From assembly GCA_029974015.1 (NCBI GenBank), contig JARKUF010000010.1, positions 107,154-171,153 on the forward strand: a stretch of 64,000 nt of DNA. Direction: 5' to 3'. The stretch comes from Spirochaetota bacterium. GTDB lineage: Bacteria > Spirochaetota > UBA4802 > JAGODF01. The notes beneath the pieces were generated by a model. The model saw only the letters and a program-made list of their open reading frames with translations. It had not been told where the DNA came from and ran no database searches. A program made the translations under genes and the position numbers. Shown piece after piece: positions 9,290 to 18,245 of this stretch (positions are counted from its first letter, which is position 1; each line of letters opens with the position of its first letter).

Positions 9290-10648
9290 TCAGAGGGTAA
9301 TTTTCTTCCCCGCCTCCGCCATGACCGTCACGGGAAGGCGGAGCTTCCCGGTCCCGAGAAGTTTGTCCACCAGCTCCTGGGATGCGCTCATGTACAGGAG
9401 CCGCGCTTTCACCGTCACCGAAGCCGACGCCCTGCCAGGAAGAGTATATATCTCTTCCAGGGAACCCAGGGGAGGCACCCGTCGGTCCCGAAGGACCTCG
9501 CGGGCCTTGGCGATGTTGTCCACTCTATTGCCCTTCCCATCTCCGAAGACGGTGTTAAACACGATGGAGCCCGCGGGGAGATACCCCTGGCGGTCCGCCA
9601 CGCCGGAGGAGAGGAGGGTTTTCCCGGAGGGGTCCTTCACCACCACCTCTAACCACATCTGCCGCACGTCCGTAAGGCCCGTGGGAAGATAGTGCCCGGC
9701 CCCGGTGTTTTTCACCGTTACGACGATTTTCCCCTCCCGGAGCTTCGACCCGTCGATGACAAGCTCTGCGGCGTGCTTCAGGCGCTCCTCCGCCATCTTG
9801 CTTTTGACCGTGTCGCCGTGCATGGAGGGCAAGGTCCTGTTTCCCCCCACAAAGTAGTGGGTATAAATATGCTCCCGACGGGGCCCGCCATCCGCGGCAG
9901 CGCCGGGGTTCTTGGGTCTGGGTGTGGATCCCGTGGCTGGGACGCCGGGACGATGATACATGTGGCATCCCTGACAGGTCACCCGCTTTGCCGGGTCGGT
10001 GGAATTATAGGGGCCCTTGCTCCACTCCCCATAGGTGTTTTCGAGCTTCGTTCCGAAGACCGTGTGCCGCACATCGTGGCAGACCCCGCACATTTCGGAG
10101 GAGGTGTGAAATTCCGAGAATTCGCTTTTATGGAAATCCGATTCCGAATCTTTGAAAGGGCCCCGCTTAGTGCCGGGATTGGCCTCTCCGTGGCCCGGAT
10201 CTAACTTAAACTGGCAATTATAAATGGCGTAGGCCCCCGTGACGGAGTGGCAAAAGTCGCACTGGATTCCCCGTTTGCCGATCTCCGGAATCTTCTCCGG
10301 GTTGTCCCTTTCCTGGGACACCTTCCGGGGAAAGCCTGAGAAAAAACCTACAGGAGTATGGCATTTCACGCACGATTCCGCCTCGGCAAGCTCGTCGGCG
10401 TTTGTGAGGCCCTGGAGATAATGGAAGGCCGCGGCTCGGTAGAGTCCGTCCACATGGGCGAGATTGTGCATGGAATTCTTCCACTGCTCGTAAATTTCGC
10501 CGTGACACCCGCCGCAGGTATCCGGGCCGACGAAGCGCGAAAGTTCGAAATGTTGGACTTTTGAACAGGAAAACGTCGCCAGAAAATAGGCAAGGCAGAG
10601 GGCGATGACGATTGTCGCCGGGGACTTGATCGATATCGGTTTTTTCAT
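9290..10648 (-). CDS. Five-heme c-type cytochrome lipoprotein (cytochrome c554-like)
   Basis: 452 residues with a hydrophobic N-terminus ending at TFSC (probable lipoprotein cleavage before C28). Five CXXCH heme sites are visible: CGGCH 45-49, CVKCH 93-97, CDFCH 130-134, CGVCH 187-191 and CQGCH 225-229. The C-terminal half (about 280-450) is beta-rich without heme sites. This organisation resembles the cytochrome c554/multiheme family of periplasmic electron carriers. The electron donor and acceptor are unknown, and no other respiratory gene is nearby. The stop is 6 bases from the DnaC-like gene start, which suggests cotranscription despite unrelated function. Confidence 0.85.
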   Translation of the reverse strand: MKKPISIKSPATIVIALCLAYFLATFSCSKVQHFELSRFVGPDTCGGCHGEIYEQWKNSMHNLAHVDGLYRAAAFHYLQGLTNADELAEAESCVKCHTPVGFFSGFPRKVSQERDNPEKIPEIGKRGIQCDFCHSVTGAYAIYNCQFKLDPGHGEANPGTKRGPFKDSESDFHKSEFSEFHTSSEMCGVCHDVRHTVFGTKLENTYGEWSKGPYNSTDPAKRVTCQGCHMYHRPGVPATGSTPRPKNPGAAADGGPRREHIYTHYFVGGNRTLPSMHGDTVKSKMAEERLKHAAELVIDGSKLREGKIVVTVKNTGAGHYLPTGLTDVRQMWLEVVVKDPSGKTLLSSGVADRQGYLPAGSIVFNTVFGDGKGNRVDNIAKAREVLRDRRVPPLGSLEEIYTLPGRASASVTVKARLLYMSASQELVDKLLGTGKLRLPVTVMAEAGKKITL

Positions 10649-10703
10649 GATTCACTCCGGAAGATAGCTTGACCGCATCAGGTTACAGAACGGGCGAAAT
10701 TGC

Positions 10704-10844
10704 TCAAGAACTTTTTTCATCCATCCAGCGGTTGATGCCGGCAATTCGGTCGATGGCGTCGTCCACCCATTCGTTGTAGGGATGGCAGTTTATCACCCCG
10801 GCGAACTCCTCCTTTGCGCGGGACAGGCGCCCCCGACGACGACT
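10704..10844 (-). pseudogene. Remnant of a C-terminal coding fragment
   Basis: Reading the minus strand from after a TGA at 10845-10847 gives about 46 codons without a normal ATG, ending at the stop 10704-10706. The peptide includes SRAKEEFAGVINC, HPYNEWVDDAID and RINRWMDE-like text, amphipathic and protein-like, reminiscent of the last TPR helix pair of a TPR or BamD-type protein. It lacks an upstream start and is flanked by stops, so it is best read as the leftover end of a deleted gene. The remaining bases between 10649 and 10889 show nothing else. Confidence 0.4.
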
Positions 10845-10889
10845 TCAGAAAATGGAAAAAATCATGAAAATCCGTATGTAGCGGCGTAA

Positions 10890-11087
10890 TTACTCCTCGA
10901 TCGCCTGGGCTGTTTCTTCTTCGGCGGTCGTGGCGTCGTCCGTTTCTTCCGGAGAGACCTCGGCCGTGGGGTCTTCTTCGGCCCCGTCAAGGTGACGTTC
11001 GGACTTCTTTTTCAGCTTTTCCTCTTTTTTCTTTTTCTTTTCGATTTCCTTGCGCCGCTTCTCGCTGCGGTATTTGTTCGGTTTCAC
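10890..11087 (-). CDS. Small lysine-rich basic/acidic protein
   Basis: 65 residues of unknown function. The first half is strongly basic and helical (KPNKYRSEKRRKEIEKKKKKEEKLKKK), the second half acidic (EEDPTAEVSPEETDDATTAEEE). The start is GTG 11087, supported by AAAGGAG a few bases upstream. Such two-faced charge patterns are seen in small nucleic-acid-associated proteins, but no domain can be named. It lies downstream of the cold shock gene and past its terminator, on the same strand. Confidence 0.7.
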   Translation of the reverse strand: MKPNKYRSEKRRKEIEKKKKKEEKLKKKSERHLDGAEEDPTAEVSPEETDDATTAEEETAQAIEE

Positions 11088-11184
11088 TTTTTCTCCTTTT
11101 TCGAATGATTTTTCCCGGAAAGATGAGGCCGCCGGGCGGCCATTCCGCCAATATTCCCAAAAACTGAACCAAAGGCCGATGTAT

Positions 11185-11211
11185 AAAAAAGCCCGGCCGC
11201 ACGGCCGGGCT
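11185..11211 (-). terminator. Rho-independent terminator of the cold shock gene
   Basis: On the minus strand GCCCGGCCG-TG-CGGCCGGGC forms a 9-bp GC hairpin followed directly by six T. It lies 24 bases beyond the csp stop codon. Confidence 0.93.
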
Positions 11212-11234
11212 CTTGGGTTGCAAGGCAGGTCTGG

Positions 11235-11435
11235 TTATATAACAGAAACCCTGGCTGCCCTGAGGCCCTTTTCGCTCTTTTCAATTTCGAACTGGACCCT
11301 GGCGCCTTCAGCAAGGGTTTTGAAGCCTTCGGCCTGAATGCTTGAATGATGGACGAAAATCTCGCGCCCGTCTTCGGCGGTAATGAAACCGAAACCCTTT
11401 TGATCGCTGAACCACTTTACTGTACCCTGTGTCAT
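11235..11435 (-). CDS. csp: Cold shock domain protein (CspA family)
   Basis: 66 residues, the normal length for a single-domain cold shock protein, an OB-fold RNA chaperone. RNP1 is KGFGFI and RNP2 is IFVHHSSI; the protein begins [19 protein letters not shown]. It is a single-gene unit: a promoter lies about 130 bases upstream, leaving a long leader as is usual for csp genes controlled at the RNA level, and a strong terminator follows. Confidence 0.97.
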   Translation of the reverse strand: MTQGTVKWFSDQKGFGFITAEDGREIFVHHSSIQAEGFKTLAEGARVQFEIEKSEKGLRAARVSVI

Positions 11436-11562
11436 GCTGCAAACTCCTGATGTTGTAATACGGGCCGAGGCCCCACCGAATACTTCAATAACATCCTATT
11501 TTATTCACCCGGAAAAATGAGGGGAAAGCCAGAAGGTTACCAAGTAAGTATTCAATACAGCC

Positions 11563-11590
11563 ATCCTACACCCGGGGTATTTTTTGTCAA
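11563..11590 (-). promoter_or_regulatory. Sigma-70 promoter for csp
   Basis: On the minus strand TTGACA (11585-11590), a 16-base spacer and TAGGAT (11563-11568). It implies a leader of roughly 120 bases before the csp start. Confidence 0.6.
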
Positions 11591-11714
11591 TACTTAAACA
11601 TTTTTACACAACCCCCTCGAAGGGACAGGCCTGTTTTTTTATTTACAAATACTGCTTCTTTTGGTCTTCTGACAGAGTTCTTCTCTTCATCCAGTGCACT
11701 GATCGGGCATTCCA

Positions 11715-12992
11715 ATGAAATTTATAGTCAATCCATCGCGCCTGGGCGGCGCCGTCCCCATTCCGCCTTCAAAATCCCACACCATTCGCGCCCTCGTCTT
11801 AGGCCTCCTGGCCCGGGGGGAAAGCGTGATACGGGCCCCCCTTGTATCGTCGGACACTCTTTCCTGCCTTTCCATGGTGGAAAAATTCGGCGCCCGGATA
11901 AAGCGGGAGGATGACCGCTGGCGCATCCACGGCACCGGCGGCGTGCTCGCCTTCCCAGACGACGTGGTGGACGTGGGCAATTCCGGCACCACCCTCTACA
12001 TCGGTCTGGGCATAGCCTCCCTCCTGGATGGGATTACGGTTTTCACCGGAGACCGCCAAATTCGAAGCAGGCCAGCGCTGGGCCTTCTGAAATCACTGAA
12101 CGACCTGGGTGGGAAAGGGCGCTCCACGCGTAACAACGGCCGGCCCCCCCTCGTGATAGAAGGCCCCCTGCGGGGGGGCGAAACGGTGCTGGAAGCGGTG
12201 ACCTCCCAATACCTCACCTCCCTCCTGATCGCGGCCCCCCTTGCGTCGGGAAATTCGCTGATAAAAGTCCCCCTCCTCTACGAGGCCCCCTATGTTTCCA
12301 TGACCCTCCGGTGGCTTGAGCGCCTGGGAATCCGGTACGAGGGAGCGGACGATTACAGCGAATTCAGGATACCCGGCGGACAGGCATACCGCCCCTTCGA
12401 CGAATACATCCCGGCCGATTTTTCCTCTGCTGCCTTCTTTCTCACCGCCGCCGCGGTGACGGGATGCGAACTGGAGCTCTCGGGCCTCGATTTCACGGAC
12501 AGCCAGGGAGACAGGGAAGCGGCTATCATCCTGGAAAAAATGGGGGCCGTCTTGAAAATAGACAAACGTTCGATAACTATAAAAGGTGGACAACTCCGGG
12601 GCGGCCATTTCGACCTCAACGCCATTCCCGATGCCCTCCCGGCCCTCGCCGTGGCTGCCTGTTTCGCCAGGGGGGAAACCAGGCTTGTCAACGTTCCCCA
12701 GGCGAGGCTCAAGGAAACCGACAGAATTCATGTCATGGCCCGTGAACTTTCAAAAATGGGAGGAAAAGCAGAGGAACTTCCCGACGGCCTGGTGATACGG
12801 GGCGCCCCCCTCCGCGGGACAGAAGTTGACGGCCACGGCGACCACCGGATCGTCATGGCACTTGCAGTGGCCGGGCTGGGGGCCTCCGGGTCAACAGCCG
12901 TTTCGACGGCGGAATCGGCGGCGGTAACCTTTCCAAACTTCCTGGAACTGATGCAGTCAGCAGGGGCGGCTATCACACTGGAGAAGGAGTAA
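11715..12992 (+). CDS. aroA: 3-phosphoshikimate 1-carboxyvinyltransferase (EPSP synthase)
   Basis: 425 residues. AroA condenses shikimate-3-phosphate with PEP in the shikimate pathway. Visible family landmarks: PPSKSHTIRALVLGLLARGES near the N-terminus (substrate lysine and serine), DVGNSGTTLYIGLG, FTGDRQIRSRP, IPADFSSAAFFLTAAAVTG, RLKETDRIHVM, and DHRIVMALAVAGL near the C-terminus. The serine-histidine form KSHT replaces the more common KSLT of the family. aroH follows 3 bases later, giving a two-gene aromatic operon. Confidence 0.96.
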   Translation: MKFIVNPSRLGGAVPIPPSKSHTIRALVLGLLARGESVIRAPLVSSDTLSCLSMVEKFGARIKREDDRWRIHGTGGVLAFPDDVVDVGNSGTTLYIGLGIASLLDGITVFTGDRQIRSRPALGLLKSLNDLGGKGRSTRNNGRPPLVIEGPLRGGETVLEAVTSQYLTSLLIAAPLASGNSLIKVPLLYEAPYVSMTLRWLERLGIRYEGADDYSEFRIPGGQAYRPFDEYIPADFSSAAFFLTAAAVTGCELELSGLDFTDSQGDREAAIILEKMGAVLKIDKRSITIKGGQLRGGHFDLNAIPDALPALAVAACFARGETRLVNVPQARLKETDRIHVMARELSKMGGKAEELPDGLVIRGAPLRGTEVDGHGDHRIVMALAVAGLGASGSTAVSTAESAAVTFPNFLELMQSAGAAITLEKE

Positions 12993-12995
12993 AAA

Positions 12996-13391
12996 ATGGC
13001 GGTACGTGGAATACGCGGGGCCACTTCGGTGGACTCAAACACCCGTGAACAGATCATCTCGCGGACGATAGAGCTTCTCGATGCGCTCTTGGAAAAAAAC
13101 AAAATACCCCTCGAGGAAGTGGCGTCGGCGATATTCTCCGTCACGGACGATATTGACGCCGAATTCCCCGCCGTGGGAGCAAGAAAGCTCGGCTGGATAT
13201 ATACGCCCCTGTTCTGCACAAGGGAGATACCGGTCCAAAAATCGCTGAACCGCTGTATCAGGGTGCTTCTTCACGTGAACACGGAAAAGCGCCAGGAGGA
13301 GATGGTACACCTTTATCTCCATGAGGCGGAGAAACTCCGCCCCGACCTCGACCACAGGGCAAGGGACAGGTACTACCGTTCCAATGCATGA
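12996..13391 (+). CDS. aroH: Monofunctional chorismate mutase, AroH type
   Basis: 131 residues, typical of the trimeric AroH chorismate mutases that turn chorismate into prephenate. It begins VRGIRGATSVDSNTREQI, the characteristic RGA-T start of the family, and contains IFSVTDDIDAEFPAVGAR and, towards the end, RVLLHVNTEK. AAGGAG at the end of aroA serves as its ribosome site. Because pheA at 38.8-39.9 kb carries its own mutase domain, the cell has two chorismate mutase activities. Confidence 0.95.
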   Translation: MAVRGIRGATSVDSNTREQIISRTIELLDALLEKNKIPLEEVASAIFSVTDDIDAEFPAVGARKLGWIYTPLFCTREIPVQKSLNRCIRVLLHVNTEKRQEEMVHLYLHEAEKLRPDLDHRARDRYYRSNA

Positions 13392-13459
13392 CGCAAGGAT
13401 TTTTATTGACTTTTTGCGCCCTGGCCTTATGGTGTTTGCGCTTGCGGCATTCCCCCGCA

Positions 13460-13545
13460 ATCTTTATGGGAACTTCCGGCTTACTCAGGGCTCGGGTTTT
13501 TCCTCCCGCCGCAGGCGGCGGGAGGACCTGATAAGCTGATGTTGT
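13460..13545. repeat. Palindromic repeat element, copy 1
   Basis: Core at 13502-13525 (CCTCCCGCCGC-AGGCGGCGGGAGG) with flanks TTACTCAGGG and GGGTTTTT resembling the other copies in this window. It sits between aroH and a lipoprotein gene. Confidence 0.75.
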
Positions 13546-13581
13546 CTTACTTATATGAAAAGAAAAACGGAGAGAATACCA

Positions 13582-14124
13582 ATGAAGAGATTTGCAATCC
13601 TTTCTTTCATACTCATTCTTATTTCCGGACTCGGCTACTGCCGTAACGAGGAGAGCCGCCCCCCCGATGTGGTGTGGGTTCCGACGCCCCAGGAGGTGGT
13701 GGAAAAGATGCTCGAAATGGCCCGTGTCAAGGCCGGAGACGTAGTGTACGACCTCGGATGCGGAGACGGCCGTATCGTCGTCACAGCCGCGAAGAAGTTC
13801 GGCGTCCGCGCCTACGGGTTCGACATTGACCCCCAGAGAATCAAGGACTCCCTGGAAAACGTTGAGCGGAACAATATGGGGCATCTGGTGACCATCCTAC
13901 AGAAGGACATATTCACCCTTGACCTGACCCCGGCCAATGTAATCACGCTCTATCTGCTCCCCCAGCTCAATGTGAAGCTTATACCCCAGCTTAAAAAACT
14001 CCGGCCCGGCTGCCGCATCGTCTCCCACGACTTCGACATGGCAGGCGTGCGCCCCAAGCAGGTGGTGGAAGTGGGAAATCACACAATATATCTATGGGAA
14101 ACCCCGCTTCAGTTCGAGAAATAA
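13582..14124 (+). CDS. Exported SAM-dependent methyltransferase-fold lipoprotein
   Basis: The start at 13582 (MKRFAILSF) is favoured over 13555 because GGAGAG precedes it and the protein then opens with a clean signal peptide ending LGYC, a plausible lipobox. The rest is a class I methyltransferase fold: motif I DVVYDLGCGDGRIV and an acidic residue after strand 2 (YGFDIDP). Such secreted proteins with a glycine-rich SAM site are known but uncharacterised. SAM would be scarce outside the cytoplasm, so the true ligand or location needs testing. Confidence 0.7.
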   Translation: MKRFAILSFILILISGLGYCRNEESRPPDVVWVPTPQEVVEKMLEMARVKAGDVVYDLGCGDGRIVVTAAKKFGVRAYGFDIDPQRIKDSLENVERNNMGHLVTILQKDIFTLDLTPANVITLYLLPQLNVKLIPQLKKLRPGCRIVSHDFDMAGVRPKQVVEVGNHTIYLWETPLQFEK

Positions 14125-14143
14125 AAGCGCCCTGGGCCATTGT

Positions 14144-15052
14144 TCAGTAGAACCCCGCGGGGTCCTGCTGCTCACCTCCCCCTGGTGACCGCAATGCCGA
14201 TACCCGATTGATCCAATGCGGCCGCTGGTTCCTCCACTGCGGAATCTGTGCATTGTAGTTTATCGATTGTTCCACTTCTAACAACAGGGTCGCAAGCTCG
14301 CCGAGGGTGTTCGCTCCATTGACCCGCTGAAGCCACTGCGGCCTCCTCGCGGCGAGCCAATGCTGGGATTGGGCGCTTGCGAGGATTTCCTGTTCGAACT
14401 CGAGAAGCAGGATTCTGAGCCTCGGGACGTCGTTTCCCGCGCCTTGGACGTCCCGGATCCACGACGTCCTCCTCCCCGGCCATCCGGGGGTCTGGAAACC
14501 ATACAGAACGCTCGTCTCCAGAGCCACCAGGAGATCGCCGAAACCGCCCTCAACACGTGGCGCCGCCGCGGGCTCTTCGGTGATGAGGGACCTCACACCG
14601 GCGGCCCACTGCGCCCGGGCCCCGCGCCATGAACTGAACTGGGCGCCGAAGAGAATAGATGTTTCCAGTTCCAACAAGAGCCGGGCGAATTGCGACACCG
14701 TAGAAACGCCCCGGGCCTCGTTGACCCAGGAGGGACGCCGCACGGACCAGCGCGCCTCGTGGGCCGACGGTACAATTTCCGATTCGAATTCCACCATCAG
14801 TCCGGCAAGATCCAGGGGGATTTCCCCTGCCCTGATAACATCGTTAATCCAGGAAACTCTGCGCTGCATCCAGCGCGGTGAAAGATACTGGGAGGTTACG
14901 CTGCTTTCCAACTGCAGGAGGTATTTTGCAGCCGCGGAAGCCGAGGCGGTACTCAGGGCCCCTCCCTCCACCGCCTGTCCCGTTCGGCAGGAGTACACCA
15001 CGGGCACGATAAGAAGCGCCGCCAGGACCGTGACCGATCTGTGCAATTTCAT
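14144..15052 (-). CDS. Lipoprotein of six tandem W-rich repeats
   Basis: 302 residues: a signal peptide ending VVYSC (probable lipoprotein), then six helical repeats of about 41 residues from residue 43 to 290. The shared pattern is LLLxLExxIxxxAQxxxWxxRRxxWxxxVxxA, e.g. LLLEFEQEILASAQ, HWLAARRPQWLQRV and QWRNQRPHWINRV. Repeat 3 is followed by an insert of about 10 residues. The W-R-W spacing is loosely like eukaryotic WHIM/WSD motifs, but that similarity is only by eye. Function is unknown; periplasmic or outer-membrane inner-face location is inferred. It is a single gene facing its plus-strand neighbour. Confidence 0.72.
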   Translation of the reverse strand: MKLHRSVTVLAALLIVPVVYSCRTGQAVEGGALSTASASAAAKYLLQLESSVTSQYLSPRWMQRRVSWINDVIRAGEIPLDLAGLMVEFESEIVPSAHEARWSVRRPSWVNEARGVSTVSQFARLLLELETSILFGAQFSSWRGARAQWAAGVRSLITEEPAAAPRVEGGFGDLLVALETSVLYGFQTPGWPGRRTSWIRDVQGAGNDVPRLRILLLEFEQEILASAQSQHWLAARRPQWLQRVNGANTLGELATLLLEVEQSINYNAQIPQWRNQRPHWINRVSALRSPGGGEQQDPAGFY

Positions 15053-15215
15053 TTAAACCCCCGGATTGAAGTTTTCACACCCGTCCCTCCGGCCTTCAGA
15101 GCCGCCTTTTATCAAGTAACGATGGGCGAAGCCATCTATGCCGTTATCATGGCACGGGAGGCGCTTTTTTTCAAGCAAAAAGAGAAACAATTGGATTTTG
15201 AAGGCGAGGATGGGC

Positions 15216-16016
15216 CTAAAAGTTCCTCCAATAGAACCGCGAGATGGCTTTCCAGATTCGGCCGCGGATTCCCTCTATTCTCAGGGGGTCCACTTTCAGG
15301 TATTCGTAGCTGAAATACCTGTCGTTGAAAAAGAGGGCGCGCGATAGGGAAATCCGAAGCATGGGAACATCGGACAGGCCATAGGCTGCAAGGCAGTGGC
15401 CGCGGAACACCGGTTCATTGTGGGCAAAGCGCCTGGCAACCGTGGTGTCCTCGTCCTGGAACTCCCGCCCCAGTGATTCCAGAAGGTCCAGGGCCAGGGC
15501 TCCGGGCGCCGTTTCCTCTTCCCCCTTCTTCGTCACGACGGAGCTCTGGACCGATATCAGGGGCCGGGGCCGCCCCTCATCGGGGGCACCAACAGGGCCC
15601 ACGGCCATCATGGTATGACAGTCGAGGATGAGTTGGACCTCCCCCGTGGCGATGATTTTTCTGACTGTATCATGGAAGGGCATGTAATACCTCTTCACCA
15701 TCGCGGCGACGGCAATCTCGTCGGGACAGGTTTTCTCCCCAAAAACCGGCTTTCCCTGGGACGTAGAGCTCTTCATCACCCAGTCCCCCGGGGCCGGAGA
15801 CGGCTCACGGTAGGACCTGTCCATATCGACAAACAGCCGGGAAACATAGGTATCCACAAGGGCCAGGACTTCGTCCCGGAAGGAAAAAATCGCGTTGGCG
15901 CATGCGTCCGATTCGTAGAGGAGGTCGAACCCGCCGAGGGCCTCATATCCCGACAGCTCCTCCGGCACCTGGGAGCCTCCGTGGGGCACGATAATGAGAA
16001 CGGGCAATCGCTTCAT
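15216..16016 (-). CDS. N-formylglutamate amidohydrolase family protein
   Basis: 266 residues if started at 16016 (MKRLPVLIIVPHGG), which has GGGAG upstream; an in-frame start at 16046 is also possible. Family features: PHGGSQVPEE (metal-binding histidine), DTYVSRLFVDMDRSYRE, YYMPFHDTV and LILDCHTMM (metal ligands D and H). Members hydrolyse N-formylglutamate or related N-acyl amino acids, often at the end of histidine degradation. No hut genes are near, so the substrate is open. It diverges from the Lrp-type regulator. Confidence 0.82.
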   Translation of the reverse strand: MKRLPVLIIVPHGGSQVPEELSGYEALGGFDLLYESDACANAIFSFRDEVLALVDTYVSRLFVDMDRSYREPSPAPGDWVMKSSTSQGKPVFGEKTCPDEIAVAAMVKRYYMPFHDTVRKIIATGEVQLILDCHTMMAVGPVGAPDEGRPRPLISVQSSVVTKKGEEETAPGALALDLLESLGREFQDEDTTVARRFAHNEPVFRGHCLAAYGLSDVPMLRISLSRALFFNDRYFSYEYLKVDPLRIEGIRGRIWKAISRFYWRNF

Positions 16017-16203
16017 CGTCGTCACTGCTCCCGGTATTATCAGCATGAAAATGAAGGGCGGTCAAATCAAATTTTCTACAAAACCCGTGAATCGGCAAGC
16101 CGGGTCCCGGCCAATCCCGGTGGAATGGGAGAAAAATTACAGTTGACCTGGGGCCACGCGCGGAATATCGATTACCGGCGTACAATGAACATGGAGCGAA
16201 GCG

Positions 16204-16707
16204 ATGAAACCGTATAAAATCGATCAGACCGGGGCGGACCTCCTGGAAATTCTGTCCGCCGATTCAAAAATCTCCACGGAGGATATCGCCCGACAGCTCA
16301 ACATCTCCGTCGACAGGGTGAAAAAATATATCTCCCGCCTGGAAAAGGACCGCATCATCCTCAAATACAAGACCCTGATTAACTGGGAGCGGATCAAAAA
16401 CGACGAGGTACGGGCCCTCATTGAGGTGAAAGTGACGCCGGAGCGGGGCGTAGGATTCGATTCTATTGCGGAGAGCATCTACCGCTTTCCCGAAGTCTCG
16501 TCGGTGTACCTCCTTTCCGGGAGCTACGACCTCCTGGTGCAGGTAGAAGGCCCCAACCTCCGGGAAGTGTCCTTCTTCGTGTCTGAGAAACTGGCCACCA
16601 TTAAAAACGTCCAATCCACAGTGACTCACTTCCTCTTAAAAAAGTACAAGGAGGACGGGGAACCGATGGTAGAGTTTCAAGAGCCCAAACGCCTCCCCAT
16701 TACCTGA
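16204..16707 (+). CDS. Lrp/AsnC family transcriptional regulator
   Basis: 167 residues. The N-terminal winged helix-turn-helix reads LLEILSADSKISTEDIARQLNISVDRVKKYISRLEKDRIILKY; the C-terminal RAM/ligand domain contains ALIEVKVTPERG, VSSVYLLSGSYDLLVQVEG and FLLKKYKEDG. Such proteins sense amino acids and form octamers. It starts 187 bases from the divergent amidohydrolase, which is a natural target candidate. It has a slightly longer C-terminal tail than usual. Confidence 0.9.
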   Translation: MKPYKIDQTGADLLEILSADSKISTEDIARQLNISVDRVKKYISRLEKDRIILKYKTLINWERIKNDEVRALIEVKVTPERGVGFDSIAESIYRFPEVSSVYLLSGSYDLLVQVEGPNLREVSFFVSEKLATIKNVQSTVTHFLLKKYKEDGEPMVEFQEPKRLPIT

Positions 16708-16930
16708 CCGTACTCTGGTTTTATTAAGTTTGCCTTAAGTCATTCCGCCAGCAAAAAGCGGCGGATATTCCCACCGAAAACGGAGAGGGGTGAAACCTTT
16801 TCGTGTTTTTTCAATTAATGTATTTACTTTTTTCCCCGATAGTAGTACTAAGTGGCCTAACGAGACATACTCCGGCCGAGCGGGAAAAGCCGGTAGAAAG
16901 CATCCTCGGCGATTCCCGAAAAACGCGTGA

Positions 16931-17761
16931 ATGCGCCGCCTATATCAGCCAATGAAAACAATGCCGGCCTACAGGAAAAGCACCCTCAATGGATTGTGCG
17001 CCCTCCTGGTACTCTTGACCATAGGGTCTTTCGCGTCCTGCGGCAGAAAAATCACCCGCGACTACGGACCCGACGGCGCACTGAAGGGAATGTATTTCCG
17101 CGGCGACGATGGCGCGGAGTACCGGATCTCCTTCGACCACGACGCCCGTCAGCGCAACATCGCCATACGGAAAACCCGCCTACCGGAAGGAAAAGCCGTC
17201 ATGGAGATGAAGGTCAAGTATTCCGCCAACGAACGCATAACCTTCATTTCCCGGAGCGCCCTCATGTCGCCGGACTCGACGACGAGGGAAGTTGAATACA
17301 ATTCCTTTTCCTACGCGAAATCAGGGCAGGTGACCCGGATAGAGACCTCGTTTAAAAGCTCCTACAGCATCTCGAAATACAACACCGCCCTCATCACCAC
17401 GCGCTACCAGTATAGCGGAGGCAATATTTCCACAATCATCGAGGACGGGGGCACATACAGGAAGACAATGAAACTCACCTGGGACGGAAACGTCCCGGCG
17501 GTAATGGAATACGGGCTCCTTTCCTTCAACTGGCAGAACAAAACGTACCAACAAAAAAAGCAGATTGAATTTTACTTCAGCGGCGGCGAACCGAAAAAGG
17601 CCGTAGACAGAAAGAGCAATGTCACAGTGACATCGGCAAAGTCCGTATCGGCCCTTTATACGGGGGAAGGAGCGGGAAGGCCCCTATTCAGGGTCCTCTA
17701 TGGCGTGGGATACAAGGACTTCCTGGAAAATGCCGAGCGCCTCCTCGTCGTCGGCAAATGA
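16931..17761 (+). CDS. Hypothetical lipoprotein
   Basis: 276 residues with a signal peptide ending GSFASCG, a good lipobox. The mature part is beta-rich with phrases such as YGPDGALKGMYFRGDDG, EVEYNSFSYAKSGQVTRIET and TRYQYSGGNISTI that look like YD/RHS-style or MORN-like strands, but no family can be named. The start may be 16931, 16952 or 16961; none has a clear ribosome site. It is preceded by 220 bases without genes that are AT-rich near 16800-16850, probably its promoter region. Confidence 0.65.
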   Translation: MRRLYQPMKTMPAYRKSTLNGLCALLVLLTIGSFASCGRKITRDYGPDGALKGMYFRGDDGAEYRISFDHDARQRNIAIRKTRLPEGKAVMEMKVKYSANERITFISRSALMSPDSTTREVEYNSFSYAKSGQVTRIETSFKSSYSISKYNTALITTRYQYSGGNISTIIEDGGTYRKTMKLTWDGNVPAVMEYGLLSFNWQNKTYQQKKQIEFYFSGGEPKKAVDRKSNVTVTSAKSVSALYTGEGAGRPLFRVLYGVGYKDFLENAERLLVVGK

Positions 17762-17766
17762 TCCCT

Positions 17767-18225
17767 TCACCGGAGGTTCCGGTGAAGAAACGTAATTTCC
17801 TCGTTCACCATAACCAGCCCGTACATCCCCTGTAACGCCGGCCCCGGGTTGAACAGGACCGGATCGCCCAACTCCAGGTACTTACGGTGGGTGTGTCCGA
17901 AGAGGACCACGGAACAGCGCTGAACCCGCGCCTCCTCACGCAATCCGGTAAAACTTTGATGGGCGCCCTGGACGTCTCCGTGTACAACCAAAAACCTGCG
18001 GCCGCGGATATCCTCCGCAACGAGGCGCCGGCGGGCAATGCCCTTCCCCAGGTCCATATTGCCCGATACCCCAATGGTCCCTACGAGGGGCATTATGGCA
18101 ATGTGATTCAAGTCTTTGACGCCATCGCCGCAGTGGACCAGATACTCGAAGGGCGTTTCCGCCGCTAAGATTGAATTGAGGATCGGTATATTGCCATGGC
18201 TGTCGGCGACGACAACTATCTTCAT
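17767..18225 (-). CDS. YfcE/MJ0936-type metallophosphoesterase
   Basis: 152 residues from ATG 18225, chosen because GGGGGGA precedes it. Calcineurin-like ligands are in order: VVADSHGN (D-x-H), CGDGVKD, SGNMD (GNxD), VVHGDVQG and FGHTHRKY. The family hydrolyses phosphodiesters with two metals; YfcE homologs are broad phosphodiesterases. It ends 6 bases from the convergent lipoprotein gene. Length is right for the family. Confidence 0.9.
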   Translation of the reverse strand: MKIVVVADSHGNIPILNSILAAETPFEYLVHCGDGVKDLNHIAIMPLVGTIGVSGNMDLGKGIARRRLVAEDIRGRRFLVVHGDVQGAHQSFTGLREEARVQRCSVVLFGHTHRKYLELGDPVLFNPGPALQGMYGLVMVNEEITFLHRNLR

Positions 18226-18245
18226 GAGTCCCCCCAACTAATCCA

